The position numbers and the translations under genes were made by a program. Source: Isoetes taiwanensis (taxonomy: Eukaryota; Streptophyta; Lycopodiopsida; Isoetales; Isoetaceae). From it: a stretch of DNA of 64,000 nucleotides. Shown here piece after piece: positions 22,686-33,345 of this stretch. The stretch covers positions 17,176,041-17,240,040 of the forward strand of contig JAJEKV010000002.1 in assembly GCA_021234155.1 (NCBI GenBank), written 5' to 3'. The stretch's first letter is position 1; every line of letters starts with the position of its first letter. The notes below the pieces were generated by a model, which did no database searches, had not been told where the DNA came from, and saw nothing but the letters and a program-made list of their open reading frames with translations.

Positions 22686-24233
22686 TGTGACGTTCCAGCA
22701 CAATATACGGTCCCAGGACGTATACTGTACTGCCTCGTCACGCGTACACGCCATCCCGATTGACGTGTACGCCGACATGTAACTAAGCAAGTAGCACCCT
22801 AGGGGGCAACTTGCAAGTGTGTGCACATTTATTCATGTGTACACTTTAGCCCACTTAATTAATATAGGCAAGTGGGCCACACCCATTTATCCCATATGCC
22901 CAAGGGTTGATAGAAACCCTAGCCCTAACTTATAGTCTATATAAGGCATATGAAACCCTAACTTTCCATTTTCATCCACAGCCTTCCATAGCTCCGTTTT
23001 GCTTGCTCCAAGAGCCAATCTCGCCTCCCGAAGTCTGTCTGAGCAACCTAGCTCTTCAGCTTCCCTTTCTAGTTTCATCTTCAAGCAGTTCTACAGCATG
23101 GATGCGTTCAGAGCAGGAGGAGCAAGCCAGGGATCAGGTATTTTGCCAATTCAATAGTCTAATCCGCCCCCCAGACATAGAGTAAGTAGGTTTAACCTAT
23201 TGAATTGCCCATAGCAGCCATCTAGACCTCTAGATATGAAGCCATAACTAAAGAACCTAACTCTGTGATTTAGATTAAATCTTATTCTTTAGTTCTTCTA
23301 TGATATGTATGTGATGATGATCTCTGTGGAATCATTGTATTGGGAAGGGGGGTAGAGGCCTTAAAAGCCTAGTAGTTGATGCTCCTAGCTAGCCCTCTTT
23401 AATGCACTATTAAATTCGGCCTGTGTACAAGAGCCACACCTGGTTGTGGGTGGAGGGGCCAGACTGGCTTACAAGGAGGTTCATGTCCTGGTTCATGATC
23501 ACGTCCCTCCGGTAGTAAAGCCTATCAAGGACTACAGTGCACTAGACCTAATGCTCTGCCACTGCGTGCGGGCTTTGCATGGGTTCGACACTCTTGGGGT
23601 GGTGAACACCTTCCATGGAGTTCAAGTTGAGTACGGGCAGTGGCCCTCTAGTCACCTTGAGTCAGCATGCCAACCTCCGGTGGGAGCAATCCCTACCTGC
23701 CCCATCGGAACTGGGGAGATGCAACCCAGGAGTAGCCCCTTTGGCTACGCATCCGGCGGGCTACAGTCAGGTCCCAAGACTTTTCAACCTACTCTGCAAA
23801 GTGTGCACAGGAGGGGCGGATGGAGTGGACTACCCTAAGCCATGTTCTTATGCCAGCCAAATCCATTTGCCATGAATTCTGTCTGCAATGACTTCTGGAG
23901 GTCCAAGCCGTCAGTCATCCTTCTTGAGTCTGAGCCTTGGGTAGAATCTCCATGTGTGATGTACTGATCTTTGTCTATGCAGATATGTGGTGAACCATCC
24001 TTCGTGATGGTCATGTGATGTTGATGTATTTGTACTTACATGTATGTTTACGCTTCCGCAGCTAGGTAGGCCCTGAGGGAGACAGGGTAAAATGACCTCT
24101 TCATTTTTCCCACTGGAACTCGTCAAGGTTGCAGTGATACGTGGAGGGCTTTGTATCAGCATGGAGCTGGTATGGGGGATGAACTCATGTTTGTATACGG
24201 TGAGTGCACCGTATATGAGTAGGGGACGTCACA
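22686..24233 (+). repeat. Element A 5' LTR
   Basis: 1548 bp. It differs from the 3' LTR by scattered substitutions and several indels: a ~53-bp block near 22762-22815 and a ~30-bp block near 23945-23980 are missing from the 3' copy. A TATA-like CTATATAAGG lies near 22937, followed by a pyrimidine-rich leader, so transcription probably starts near 22970. A block ending CAGGAGGGGCGGATGGAGTG is also present in element B LTRs. Open frames in the LTR are not coding. Confidence 0.92.
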
Positions 24234-24234
24234 G

Positions 24235-24246
24235 TGGTATCAGAGC
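24235..24246 (+). other. Primer binding site (tRNA-iMet), element A
   Basis: TGGTATCAGAGC, complementary to the 3' end of plant initiator methionine tRNA, one base after the LTR. Confidence 0.92.
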
Positions 24247-24416
24247 AATGTTCTTGGAGACTAAGAGCAAAAGCACTGGCCATGCTCCCAGTAGTACTAA
24301 CTTAGTAGGATTCTCAAACCTCGAGAAAATGGAAATTTTTTTTCTCATTTTTTGTAGTATATGCTAAGCTAGTAACAGTTAGAAATTGAATAAAAATTTC
24401 ACTAAGTGCAGAAATT

Positions 24417-24482
24417 GCTCATGGTATGCGCCAGAGCACCAACCTAAATTTTAGGTTGAGCCCCAGGCGCACACCATGAGTA
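24417..24482. repeat. Palindrome 1 of element A
   Basis: Outer arms CTCATGGTATGCGCC (24418-24432) and GGCGCACACCATGAG (24466-24480) pair with one mismatch. The inner arms AACCTAAA and TTTAGGTT are perfect. Non-coding leader upstream of the H3 cistron. Confidence 0.85.
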
Positions 24483-24629
24483 ACTGGCCACATTCACCTT
24501 GACACTTGAAGAATTTGAACAATATAATATGCTAAATCAACATTTAAGGTAAGATTTAGCTAGAATTGTATATCACACCCCTAGGAATATGTCTAGAAGT
24601 TATATAATTTTAGTCTAAAATGCAAAAAT

Positions 24630-24695
24630 GCTCACGGTATGCGCCAGAGCCTTGATCTAAATATTAGATCAGCCCTCTAGTGCACACCATGAGTA
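24630..24695. repeat. Palindrome 2 of element A
   Basis: Same design as palindrome 1: outer CTCACGGTATGCGCC with TGCACACCATGAG, inner TGATCTAA/TTAGATCA. The inner sequence differs from copy 1 yet still pairs, which suggests selection for structure. Confidence 0.8.
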
Positions 24696-24797
24696 AAATT
24701 GCTTAGAAAACTCTAAAGAAAGTACATGTTTTAGGTTAATAGGTGCTTTGACATATGAAAATGAGCAACTTAAAATTTGACCTAAAATTTGGCCAAA

Positions 24798-24807
24798 CTA
24801 TAAATAG
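24798..24807 (+). promoter_or_regulatory. TATA-like box before the H3 cistron (element A)
   Basis: CTATAAATAG, 102 bp before the H3 ATG, followed by a pyrimidine-rich leader. The same box occurs before ORF2 at 26717. Confidence 0.6.
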
Positions 24808-24908
24808 ACCCAAACCCCTCTCATTTGTAGACTTTCTGCTTAGAGGTTCGCTCTCGCATTTCGAGGCAATTTTTGGGCGCCAGACCTCCGATTGACGTGA
24901 AGTAAGAC

Positions 24909-26125
24909 ATGTCGCACACTAAACAGACTGCTCGGAAGTATCGACCAGGAGAAACACCTAGCGCCCAAGACAAGAGGCGCATACAACGGCTACTTCGAGA
25001 GAAGCTTCTCGCTCGAGGAGACGAACTTCCATCAGACGAGGAGAATATTTCGGAGGAGCTACAGGACGAGGGATCCGAGCAAGGATCACTAGAAAAGCTG
25101 GCCGACACCATCGACCAACAGTTAGACGAAGGAGCACAAGTGCAATCAGAGGGCTCAACGGAAGTACTCGAGGAAATTGAAGAGGAGATACAAGAACAAG
25201 AGAGTGCAGCACGAGAGCAGGCCGCCAATGCACTAGAAGAGCAGGACCCCACTCCCGAGCCAACCTTAGAAGAAGAGCTCGAGGCCTGGATCAAAATGCA
25301 CGAGGCGAAGGCACGACGCCGCGAGAAGCGAAAGGCCGAGAAGAAAAGAAAACGGGAAGAACGGGAGGCAGAAGCAAAGAAGAAACTCAAGGGCAAAGAC
25401 AAGGAGGAGCCCAAGAGGAAGATCAAGAAGACACCCATGGTCAAGATCGTCATTAACAAACGGCCACCTGACCAGCCACCATCCTCTGATGACGAAACTG
25501 ATGAAGATTATAATCATAATCAAGAGGTAGAGAGCTCCTCCAAACCCACAGATCGGCAGGTGCAAGCACCCCCACCCTACCCCACGTGGGAGAAGGATAA
25601 GGACCCCAAGAAGCCGCCCCGACCTGCCCGGGAGTCTTACGTGGTAGACCATCTCAGGGTCTACCAGAAGAAGTTGAAGGCATACAAGGAATATATGAAG
25701 AAGTGGGAGGCCTACAACTCCTACTACCAGGCCAACAAAGTAACGTATATCGAAGGAGGGCGGCCCTCAAAGAAGAAGACCCTCAAGCCACCTCCTGAGA
25801 AACCCATTCCCCCGAAGGAGCCAAAAGCCAGGAAAGCCGGATCGAAACTGTCACAAGCAGTTCGAGAGATCCGGCATTTTCAGAGAAGCTATGGCCTTCT
25901 CATCCCCCGTGCACAGTTCGCCTCGTGAAGGAAGTCGTGCAGGAATTCGACTCCGGCATGAGAGTAACAGGCGAGATGCTGCTAGCCTTGCAAGAAGCAG
26001 CTGAGCAAAAGCTGGTGCAACATTTTGAAGACTCGAGAGCATGCACCATGCATGCCAAGAGAGTGACCCTAATGATTAAGGACATGCAATTAGCTATATT
26101 AAAGGAGAAAGATAAAGTCTTGTAA
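24909..26125 (+). pseudogene. Retrotransposon-encoded histone H3, element A (one frameshift)
   Basis: The protein starts MSHTKQTARKYRPG, equal to the histone H3 N-terminus at T3, K4, Q5, T6, A7, R8 and K9, with R2 to H and S10 to Y. A charged, Glu/Lys-rich spacer follows, then a proline/aromatic module (about residues 218-300, PPPYPTW ... EGGRPSKKK). The H3 fold starts at AVREIRHFQ near residue 316. Near 25916-25925, inside helix 1, a net frame change stops the first frame at 25928. The fold resumes in another frame as RLVKEVVQEF, LALQEAAEQKLVQHFED and [17 protein letters not shown] to 26125. H3s are nucleosome core subunits; this one is three times the usual length. Element B has an intact homologue. 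The shift may be decay in this copy. It lies between the primer site and ORF2. Confidence 0.88.
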
Positions 26126-26253
26126 ATGATAAATTTTGTTAATAAAAAGTTGTTTTGACTAAATTCTAAGTGCATAAGTGTTGTTAATTAATTAGCAATA
26201 ATTGCCTTTTGTTTTAGTTAAATTGGACATCATATGACCAAAAAGTGAGGAGT

Positions 26254-26320
26254 TACTCACGGTATGCGCCAGAGCATCGACCTAAAATTTAGGTCAGGAC
26301 CCAGGCGCACACCGTGAGTA
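26254..26320. repeat. Palindrome 3 of element A
   Basis: Outer arms TACTCACGGTATGCGCC (26254-26270) and GGCGCACACCGTGAGTA (26304-26320); inner perfect GACCTAAA/TTTAGGTC. Lies between the H3 and ORF2 cistrons. Confidence 0.87.
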
Positions 26321-26457
26321 AATCACATCAAAAGTGGTCCTAAACATCTCCAAACTGAGCAAGTAAGGGGTCAATCTTGCATATCTCAGTGAGATCATCA
26401 TGTTTTGACCCTTAGTTCATCTTGTTTATATAAGTCTTGACCAATTAGGGCCAAATT

Positions 26458-26522
26458 GCTCACGATATGCGCCAGAACCTCAACCTAAATTTTAGGTCAG
26501 CCTTCCAGCGCACACCGTGAGT
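26458..26522. repeat. Palindrome 4 of element A
   Basis: GCTCACGATATGCGCC pairs with GCGCACACCGTGAG; inner CCTAAA/TTTAGG. Second of the pair between H3 and ORF2. Confidence 0.83.
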
Positions 26523-26716
26523 ACTTTTAGCATTATCTCTTTCATGCTACCTCCAATTGACCTCAAATTTGTGCAATAGGTTCATTAGGTAGTCTTAATT
26601 ATGCTCAGACCCTCAAATTAGGCCTTCAAATTCTCATTTTGACCTCAAAATAGGTGAGATTTGCCCAACCCCAAAATTTTCCAAGTTTGCCAAAAATTAG
26701 GGTTTTTCCCTTTTTC

Positions 26717-26726
26717 CTATAAATAG
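26717..26726 (+). promoter_or_regulatory. TATA-like box before ORF2 (element A)
   Basis: CTATAAATAG, identical to the box before the H3 cistron, 111 bp before the ORF2 ATG at 26837. Confidence 0.6.
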
Positions 26727-26836
26727 GCCCCATACCTCACTTAGCACCTTACAGGTTTGCTCCCAGCTTTTAGGCGATCTTCCAGCTCCCTTAGGCGCTT
26801 CAAGAGCTGTTTGTTAGCCCAATTCACTCAAGATCA

Positions 26837-28362
26837 ATGGAAACCGCAGACTTCAGGCAATGGTACAGCGCCAGTGCCCATGTAGCTGAAGCAGATATCA
26901 ATACTATTTTCCAAGTTTTCCAGTAGGAGATAGATATCCAAGCCACTTTGCAGGCAACCCCAGCCTATATGGAAGTCATGACTGAATTCCATGCTAGGGT
27001 AGGACCATCATTAGTACAGCTTCCCCCTTGCACATGATATTTTGTTCCTAAGCAGTCCCTCCAAGCAGCCTTGAGTGATGTCCCAAACATTGCCAAGTAC
27101 ATGAGCAACAAGGTTGCTAGATTGCCAGATTACATGGTCCTGACAGTAAATAGAGCAAAGTATTTCTCCTACACCACTGCCATAGCCATCTTTCTCTCTC
27201 ACCGTGCCCAGAACCTAATCGGGAAACCCTCTATCCCTGCCATGGATGTAGACCCCTTAGCCTCTTCAGCAGAGGGTCAGCTCCTCTTGCAATATCAAGT
27301 GGAGCAAGAAGGAAGAGGCAAAGACGAAGCGCTCGACTCAGATGAAGACTACGTCAAGTTCGACCCGGACCAGGAGCGGCAGCTAGCAGAGCAGGAGATA
27401 TAGGCTTTCGACCAGGACCTGCACACCCACAGGATTGCTCCCCCGCTCAGGCTAGGAATCACAAGCCTAGCCCCCATCATCATCAACGGCCAGAAGTACC
27501 TACTCCTAAGTGACATCCAGAACCTCCCCGAATGCAGAGCCAGGGAGTACAAATTTGATGAGTTGCTACCTTCTGCAGCAACAACCAGATCTGGATGACT
27601 TCATCGATCGGGAGGCTTCTGACTTCCCAATCCATGTAAGAGAAGCCGGCACCTACACCGGGGAGTCGACTTCAAATATCCAGGCATACAGCAGCATCCG
27701 GCAAATGATGGAAGCTCGGGACTTGCCATCAGAAGAAGAATTCTACGCCATCCAAGAACGGATGGGGATCCGTGGCAAGACCACAAATATTTTGATGCCA
27801 AGTTCTTCGACACCAGCTCCCACAGGTGTTCAGAGAAGAGGCGAGGAGAATCGCCTCAACAATCAGGGACCACAGAGACCTGACGGAGATTCCTGTCGAT
27901 GAATATACGGGAAGACACAGAGCCGGAGCCCGAGCTGACGAAGAAGCAACAGCGACGAGCCGGGACATGTCGCTAAGGTACTACCTTCCTCTGCTATTGA
28001 ACGGGAGAATAGCGGTCATCCACCGCAAGTTCAGCCCAAGGGGCAAAGAAGGAGTATTCATGCTCATCGCACTCTCAGGATTTGGTAGGCATGCTCGGCT
28101 GATCCCATCAGTTGATCATGTCATCCTAGTCAAGAGAACAGTGGCACTGAATATCTTCGACTTCGCGGTACCCTACCGACGGCAAGGAAGATTAGCAGTG
28201 ACCGGGGCCTACACTTCGGACCGCAGAGTGGAAGATTTGGTGGCAGCTTTACAGGGCGGAACACCAATGAATATCCTCAGGAACTTGGGACGCTCAACAG
28301 GAACGGCCCAAGTTAAGAAGTTTCTTCAGGGTAACCCATCCTACCGGCGATTCCAAGGATAG
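26837..28362 (+). pseudogene. ORF2 of element A: conserved unknown protein (broken)
   Basis: About 500 codons, interrupted by stops and shifts. It starts METADFRQWYSASAHVAEA, aligned with MAPSNFERWYNAANHIHQ of element B. Open pieces follow at 27071-27403, 27510-27902 and 27826-28362. The best conserved part is at the C-terminus: LRYYLPLLLNGRIAVIHRKF, FSPRGKEGVFMLIALSGFGR, DHVILVKRTVAL and MNILRNLG. I recognise no family. It is neither gag (which lies downstream with its CCHC knuckle) nor a histone. Its constant position after the H3 cistron in both elements suggests a shared role, for example a structural or nucleic-acid-binding protein. Confidence 0.75.
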
Positions 28363-28530
28363 TTAGACTCTTGATCCCGGAAGCATTGTAATGAAACCAT
28401 TATATATATAAATACATTTTGTTTGGCATTTTAAATGTTTTGTTGATATATTTTGCTTCCACAACTATATCAGCAAACACATATAATGCAATAAAACAAA
28501 TAAAGCTAACCGTAAGGCTATGATCTACTT

Positions 28531-28541
28531 GTGTATGCAGC
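28531..28541 (+). promoter_or_regulatory. Probable 3' splice site before gag (element A)
   Basis: GTGTATGCAG|C preceded by a branch-point-like GCTAAC at 28505. The open sequence after it, AARGPG, aligns with AARNIGSG after TTGCAG in element B. Confidence 0.45.
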
Positions 28542-28785
28542 TAGAGGTCCAGGAACAACCGAGCAAGACCGGCGAGTCCGTAGAGATGAAGGGACTCCGG
28601 CCAGACAGCACCCAGCGAGGAACCTGTACGAAGAATTCGGTCCCATGACTTCCGAAGAGGAGATGTCGTAGATGAGATCGGACCTTCAAGAAATAAAGGC
28701 CTTTTTGGCAGCATAAGCAGGAGTTGGCCCAGATGACAACGTCCAGTTGCCGCAAGCACCACCTCGAAAGGCGGGAAAGGATAAG
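28541..28785 (+). pseudogene. gag N-terminal piece, element A
   Basis: Reads AARGPGTTEQ ... PARNLYEEFGPMTSEEE, then hits stops, and is cut at about 28785 by a LINE. The continuation is at about 31086. The equivalent part of B is 48251-47900. It has no catalytic role; gag forms the particle. Confidence 0.5.
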
Positions 28786-31085
28786 AATAGAATAGAATAG
28801 AATAGTTTTTTTATCGTCCACTGAGACCAATCGGCCTATGGGACCCGAAGAAGATGAGCGACAAACTTATTCTTGTCGGGTTAAAAAACCCCCGCCCCGA
28901 AGGGTTTTCGAGGGAAAAACCGTGGCAGTAATAAGAATGTTGTCAAACTGTACAAGTATACATCATCATGAAATAAATGTGTATGTACATGTCAAGTGCG
29001 TGCCCGAGGACATAGCTGATCTCGCATGTCCATGACCTCACGAAGGTATGATCCTAGCATCCGTCATGCGGATGCCGTGCTCAATGTCACATGTAGCGGG
29101 TGGCGGGCGACCAACTTCGGCATAAGCGTCCGGATTTGATCATATCTTTGGGCAACTTTGAAGGGTATGAGATTCATCCTCAATGACTCCCATTTGGCGG
29201 CATTGGTGAGCACGCCCCGGCGTGGCTCACCAATCCATCCGCACATCTCAATTCGAAGATGATGTGCCCCTGTGCGAATGGAGGCAATGAGTCCGCGTCT
29301 TTTTCATGGGCAAGTGGGTGCGAGGTAGCATTGTGGGCCTCGTTCCAATGTGGGATTTATGTGGCCGGTAGTGTCTTTGTCTTGACCTGTTCAAGGGCTG
29401 GCATCCCAAAGCTTGCTGATGAAGCAAGCGTCAAGATATTGCCTCAAGCTATGGCGATACGCCTCTGTTTGCACATGTATGCACACGTTCTCTGCACATT
29501 CCATCTAGCCATCCATTGAGCTCTCTTTTCCCTCCAGTGAGGCCTTGAGGCGTTGTGGCCCCATTGCCATGATATAAGCTAGTTTTGGGAGGCGAGCATC
29601 GTCCATGTTGACCACCTTGAAAATAGACAATGTGGCGATCAAGGGCAGCCCTCCGAAGAGGCAAGAATCATTTCCTCGCGGTAGAATTTGATATGGGACT
29701 GTGGACTTCACCCCTAGTGCTCGTACCAAGAAGGCTTTACGCACTGCTCCAAGTCATTCCAAGTAGCGAGGGATACCTCTTTTGGGCCCCATACTTCAAC
29801 CCGTATAAAAGGACGGGCTCCACTAAGACTTTGAGCAGGTGTGGGTGATGGGTCCAATCATACAACTCCGCTCTATGACTATTGTTTTGCATTGCATATA
29901 GTGCTTTCCAGCCCGCCGTAACTTCGTGGCCGTATGGATGTGTCCCAAAGGTGCATAGTAGGCGGAAACTCCACTCCCAAATATTTGTATGTGGATGCTA
30001 CTTCCACATTACGCCCTCGGTAACGCATAAAGGAGGGATCCTCTACCGTCGTGAAGATGATATGAAAACCACCTTAGTCTTGGCCAAGTTGCGCATATCG
30101 ATTAAGCTTGACAAAATGTGTCCGGGGCATCGAGATGTCGTTGCATGTCCGCTGGTGTGTAAGCTAGGAGGTCCACATCATCGGCATATATTAACTGCTT
30201 GATGATCTGGTAGAGAAGGTGAGCCCCGTCGCCCCCATTATCAGCAAGCCAGCTCTCCAATTGATCAATGTAAAGCCCAAACAATGTTGGGGAGAGAGGG
30301 CATCCCTGGCGAACCCCGATACTACTATCAAATGGTTGGCTTGTAGAATTTTGCAACCGACCCGAGCATCTTTCATAAAGCACAGCCTAATTGCATTACG
30401 CAAATCTACCAGGAACCCCGGTATGCCGCAATCTTGCCCATAGTTTTTCGAGGCCGCGGTGTCAAATGCCTTTGCAAAATCCACGAAGCAACAATATAGA
30501 TCCTGACGGCGGTTCCTGCTGTCTTCAACCAGAGCTCGCAATGTGAAGATGTGGTCAATGGTTGAGTGTCGGGGTCTGAATCCTGCCTGGGTGAGGGCCC
30601 GTATCTCTGCTGCCCGCCCCGGCCCGATCAAGCTAACCGCTGCTCGAGAATCCCAGCAAGCAATTTTGCAAACACCGAACTGACCATGATTGTTCGGTAA
30701 TTGGCTGGGCAGTGCGGGTCACCTGCCTTATAGATGGGAACAACTCTGCTATTGGTCCACTGCATCGGGAAGCCTTCCTGTAATGCCTTGTTGAACAAGG
30801 CGGTCAAGATCGGTATTATGGACGGCCCCCGCCCACTTAAGCAATTCTTCCTGCATGCCATCCGTGTCCCGGGGCTTTCCCATTGGCAAGACGCTGTAAG
30901 CCTTGTTCCACGTCTGAATCTGTGATTTCCAGCACTGGGCCTTCTTGCAGGGGTAATGCTGCATGTGCACCCTGAGGGTCGTATAGCTATTGCAAGTATT
31001 GCCTCCACTGCTCGGGAGTGATGTTCCCTGTGGGCTGTACTGGCTTTCTAAGAACCCTTCGCCATAAGGTCCTGGGGTGACGTTC
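28786..31085 (-). mobile_element. 5'-truncated LINE with pentanucleotide tail, inserted in gag of element A
   Basis: On the minus strand, RT-like coding pieces run from about 31060 to 30100, followed by a 1.3-kb degenerate region and a (TATTC)n tail at 28786-28806, next to element A gag sequence. Gag resumes at about 31086. A repeat tail rather than poly(A) sets it apart from the L1-type LINE at 2567. A target duplication was not identified, and the 5' end is known only to within a few bases. Confidence 0.75.
30102..31008 (-). pseudogene. Reverse transcriptase of the nested LINE
   Basis: Pieces in three frames. The upstream one has ALFNKALQEGFPMQW, VVPIYKAGD and NYRTIMVSSVFAKLLAGILE. The middle one has QAGFRPRHSTIDHIFTLRAL and YCCFVDFAKAFDT. 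The last has GVRQGCPLSPTLFGLYIDQL and the catalytic IYADDVDLL. These are the RT finger and palm motifs of a non-LTR element. Two frameshifts lie between them. It is antisense to element A and unrelated to its function. Confidence 0.82.
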
Positions 31086-32083
31086 CAGGAGATAAAACAG
31101 CAAGAGAAGGAGGTCGTGCGAGACCGTAGGGATGGCGGACCCAGGGACACAAAGACCTCAGACTACCAGAAGAAAGTAGACTTGGCGCTGAGTAATGTAT
31201 GGAAGGCAAGAAAGCTTGAACAGTTCTCAGGGGATAGTCGGTCAGGCATGGAGGTAGAGGCCTGGCTGGACGAGATGAGGGAATATGGGAATGCATACGG
31301 AATGAAGGACAAAGACAAAGGCAGGGTGGCAACAGCCAACCTCAAGGGCGCAGCTCGCATCTGGTGGAAGGGATACGCCAAAGCACATGGACTGAGCCGA
31401 GACAGCTGCAGGTTTTGGAAATTCTCAAAGGCATTCAAGCGCCACTATGTGCCAAGAGAGCACAAATGTCACATGATGCAGCAATTCTATCGACTACAGC
31501 AGGGCAACAAGTCAGTGCAGAAATCCACGGAAGAGTTCATGAAACTCAGGCTTTATGTGCCGAAGTTGAGTGAACGCCATGCAGTGGAAGAGGGATTAAA
31601 CGATGAGATAAGGAAGATGGTAAGAGCGATTAACCCTCGAACAGTATCAGAAGCGGAATCGAAAGCAGTTAGCCTGCAAGGATCCGGCCCTCAGAACAGC
31701 GGGCAGAAACAGCAGTACTATCAGGATACGGGCAAAGCAATAGGAAGTTATAGCCCTAGGGCAGCTAGTCCAGGACCAGCAAAAGCTCCATACAGTGGCA
31801 GTTATGGGAAGTAGCAGGAGAAGAAACAGATATCCTTCAAAGATAAGCAAGAAGGGTCAAACTATTCGAAAGCGGTGCGATCCCTTTTACAAGCAATGTC
31901 TAAGGAGAAGCGGCAGGAGTGCATTGAGAAACAGCTCTGCTTCAGGTGCTTCCAGCCAGGCCACAGAACAGCAAACTGCCCTTTTGTCATGAATGCAGCA
32001 TTAGCAGAGTTGGGTGGATGGGAGACTCCCTCTGACGACGACGACAGGGAAGCACGCGACTTCATTCAGGATGATTTGTCACA
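31077..32083 (+). pseudogene. gag with CCHC knuckle, element A
   Basis: Contains SDYQKKVDLALSNVWKARKL, GSGVEAWLD-type and [14 protein letters not shown] motifs of Ty3/gypsy gag (retrotrans_gag), then FYRLQQGNKSVQKSTEEF. A TAG at 31812-31814 interrupts the frame. Beyond it, in the same frame, the zinc knuckle [14 protein letters not shown] lies at about 31939-31980. The frame then shifts into the protease frame between 32014 and 32083. Gag forms the particle and the knuckle binds RNA. The first ~10 codons shown may be LINE-derived. Confidence 0.82.
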
Positions 32084-33345
32084 TTTTTGCTGCCATAGAT
32101 TCAGACCAAGCAGAAAATCAGTATCAGGTAATCTCCACAGTAGGGAAGGCCAAGGCTAAATCCTTCATAGTCCTGATAGATACGGGGAGCACCCACAACT
32201 TTGCATCTCCAAGAATGGTTGAGATGTTGAAGCTCAAGCCGTTGGAGTTAAAGCCGAGACCCGTGGTGTTAGCAAGCGGGGCAGTGAGACACACGGCAGA
32301 CAAGAGGATGAATTTCGACATCGATTTGCCAGGGATCAACATCCAAATGGGGGCAGAAGTGATGAACATCGGGAAGTATGATTTGATCATCGGCATGGAG
32401 TACCTCGCTCCAGCAGGAGCTATCATTGATTGTGGGAAGCGGAAGGTGACCTTGATGGCGCCCAACGGCAAAGTCATAGAAATTACAGGTAAGGAAGTTG
32501 TTCCTATCATGCAGTATATGTCTAGTAAGCGGCTGCTCAAGTGCATAAAGAGCGAGCAGATAGCCTATGTCTTCAAGCTTCAGATCGAAGAGCCCGAGTC
32601 AGAAGAAAGCAAGGAAGATAAGGTGCTCAGTAAATTACCAAAGCAGATAGCTAAGTTGGTAAAGGAGTTCCATGATCTCTTCCCAGACGAGGTCAAGCAG
32701 CTTCCTCCTTACAGGGGAGTCGAGTGCGAGATAGCACTCGAACCAGGTACGAAGCCGACGAGCAAGGCTCCGTACAGGATGACGACGCAAGAGCTGGCCG
32801 AGTTGAAGAAGCAATTGCAGGAGTTGCTTGACCTAGGGTTCATTAGACCTAGCGTCTCACCATTTGGGGCACCCATCCTTTTTGTGAAGAAGAAGGACGG
32901 CAGCTTGAGGATGTGCATAGATTACAGGCAGCTAAACAAGCACACCATCAAGAATGAGTATGCACTCCCCAGATCGGATGACCTGATGGATCAGCTCCAA
33001 GGCGTGAAAGTTTTCTCCAAGATAGACCTGAGGTCGGGGTACCATCAGATCAGGATTAAGGAAGAAGACGTCCACAAAACAGCATTCAGGACCAGGTATG
33101 GGCATTACGAATTCACCATAATGCCGTTTGGCTTGTCAAACGCCCCAGCAACGTTCATGAGGCTTATGAACGACATCTTCAGGGAGTTTTTGGATACTTT
33201 TGTCATAGTATTCTTTGATGATATTCTGGTGTACAGCAAATCCCTGGAAGAACACGTACAACACCTAAGGAAAGTGCTCGAGAAGCTAAGAAGGCACCAG
33301 TTGTACGCTAAGTTGTCGAAGTGCCACTTCCAACAGAGAGGGTAG
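32014..33345 (+). pseudogene. pol: protease and reverse transcriptase, element A
   Basis: A 443-residue open stretch. The aspartic protease motif is [16 protein letters not shown] (near residue 56). The RT has [64 protein letters not shown] and the catalytic [10 protein letters not shown]. This is the order of Ty3/gypsy pol. A frameshift near 33321-33345 moves the reading into the next frame ([11 protein letters not shown]). No upstream stop separates protease from gag other than the shift noted for gag. Confidence 0.9.

Noticed and set aside
23446-23875. Overlapping ORFs of 130 and 86 aa in the element A LTR, repeated at 55657-56086
   Set aside because: They lie within LTRs and differ by indels and substitutions without codon constraint; no family resemblance.
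24821-25459. 212-residue minus-strand ORF, Ser-rich
   Set aside because: Antisense shadow of the Glu/Lys-rich H3 spacer of element A; composition follows from the sense strand.
24417-26522. CRISPR array or miRNA precursors
   Set aside because: The palindromes are far apart, not regularly spaced, and lie in a eukaryotic retrotransposon; the stems are short with two tiers and not typical of plant miRNA foldbacks.
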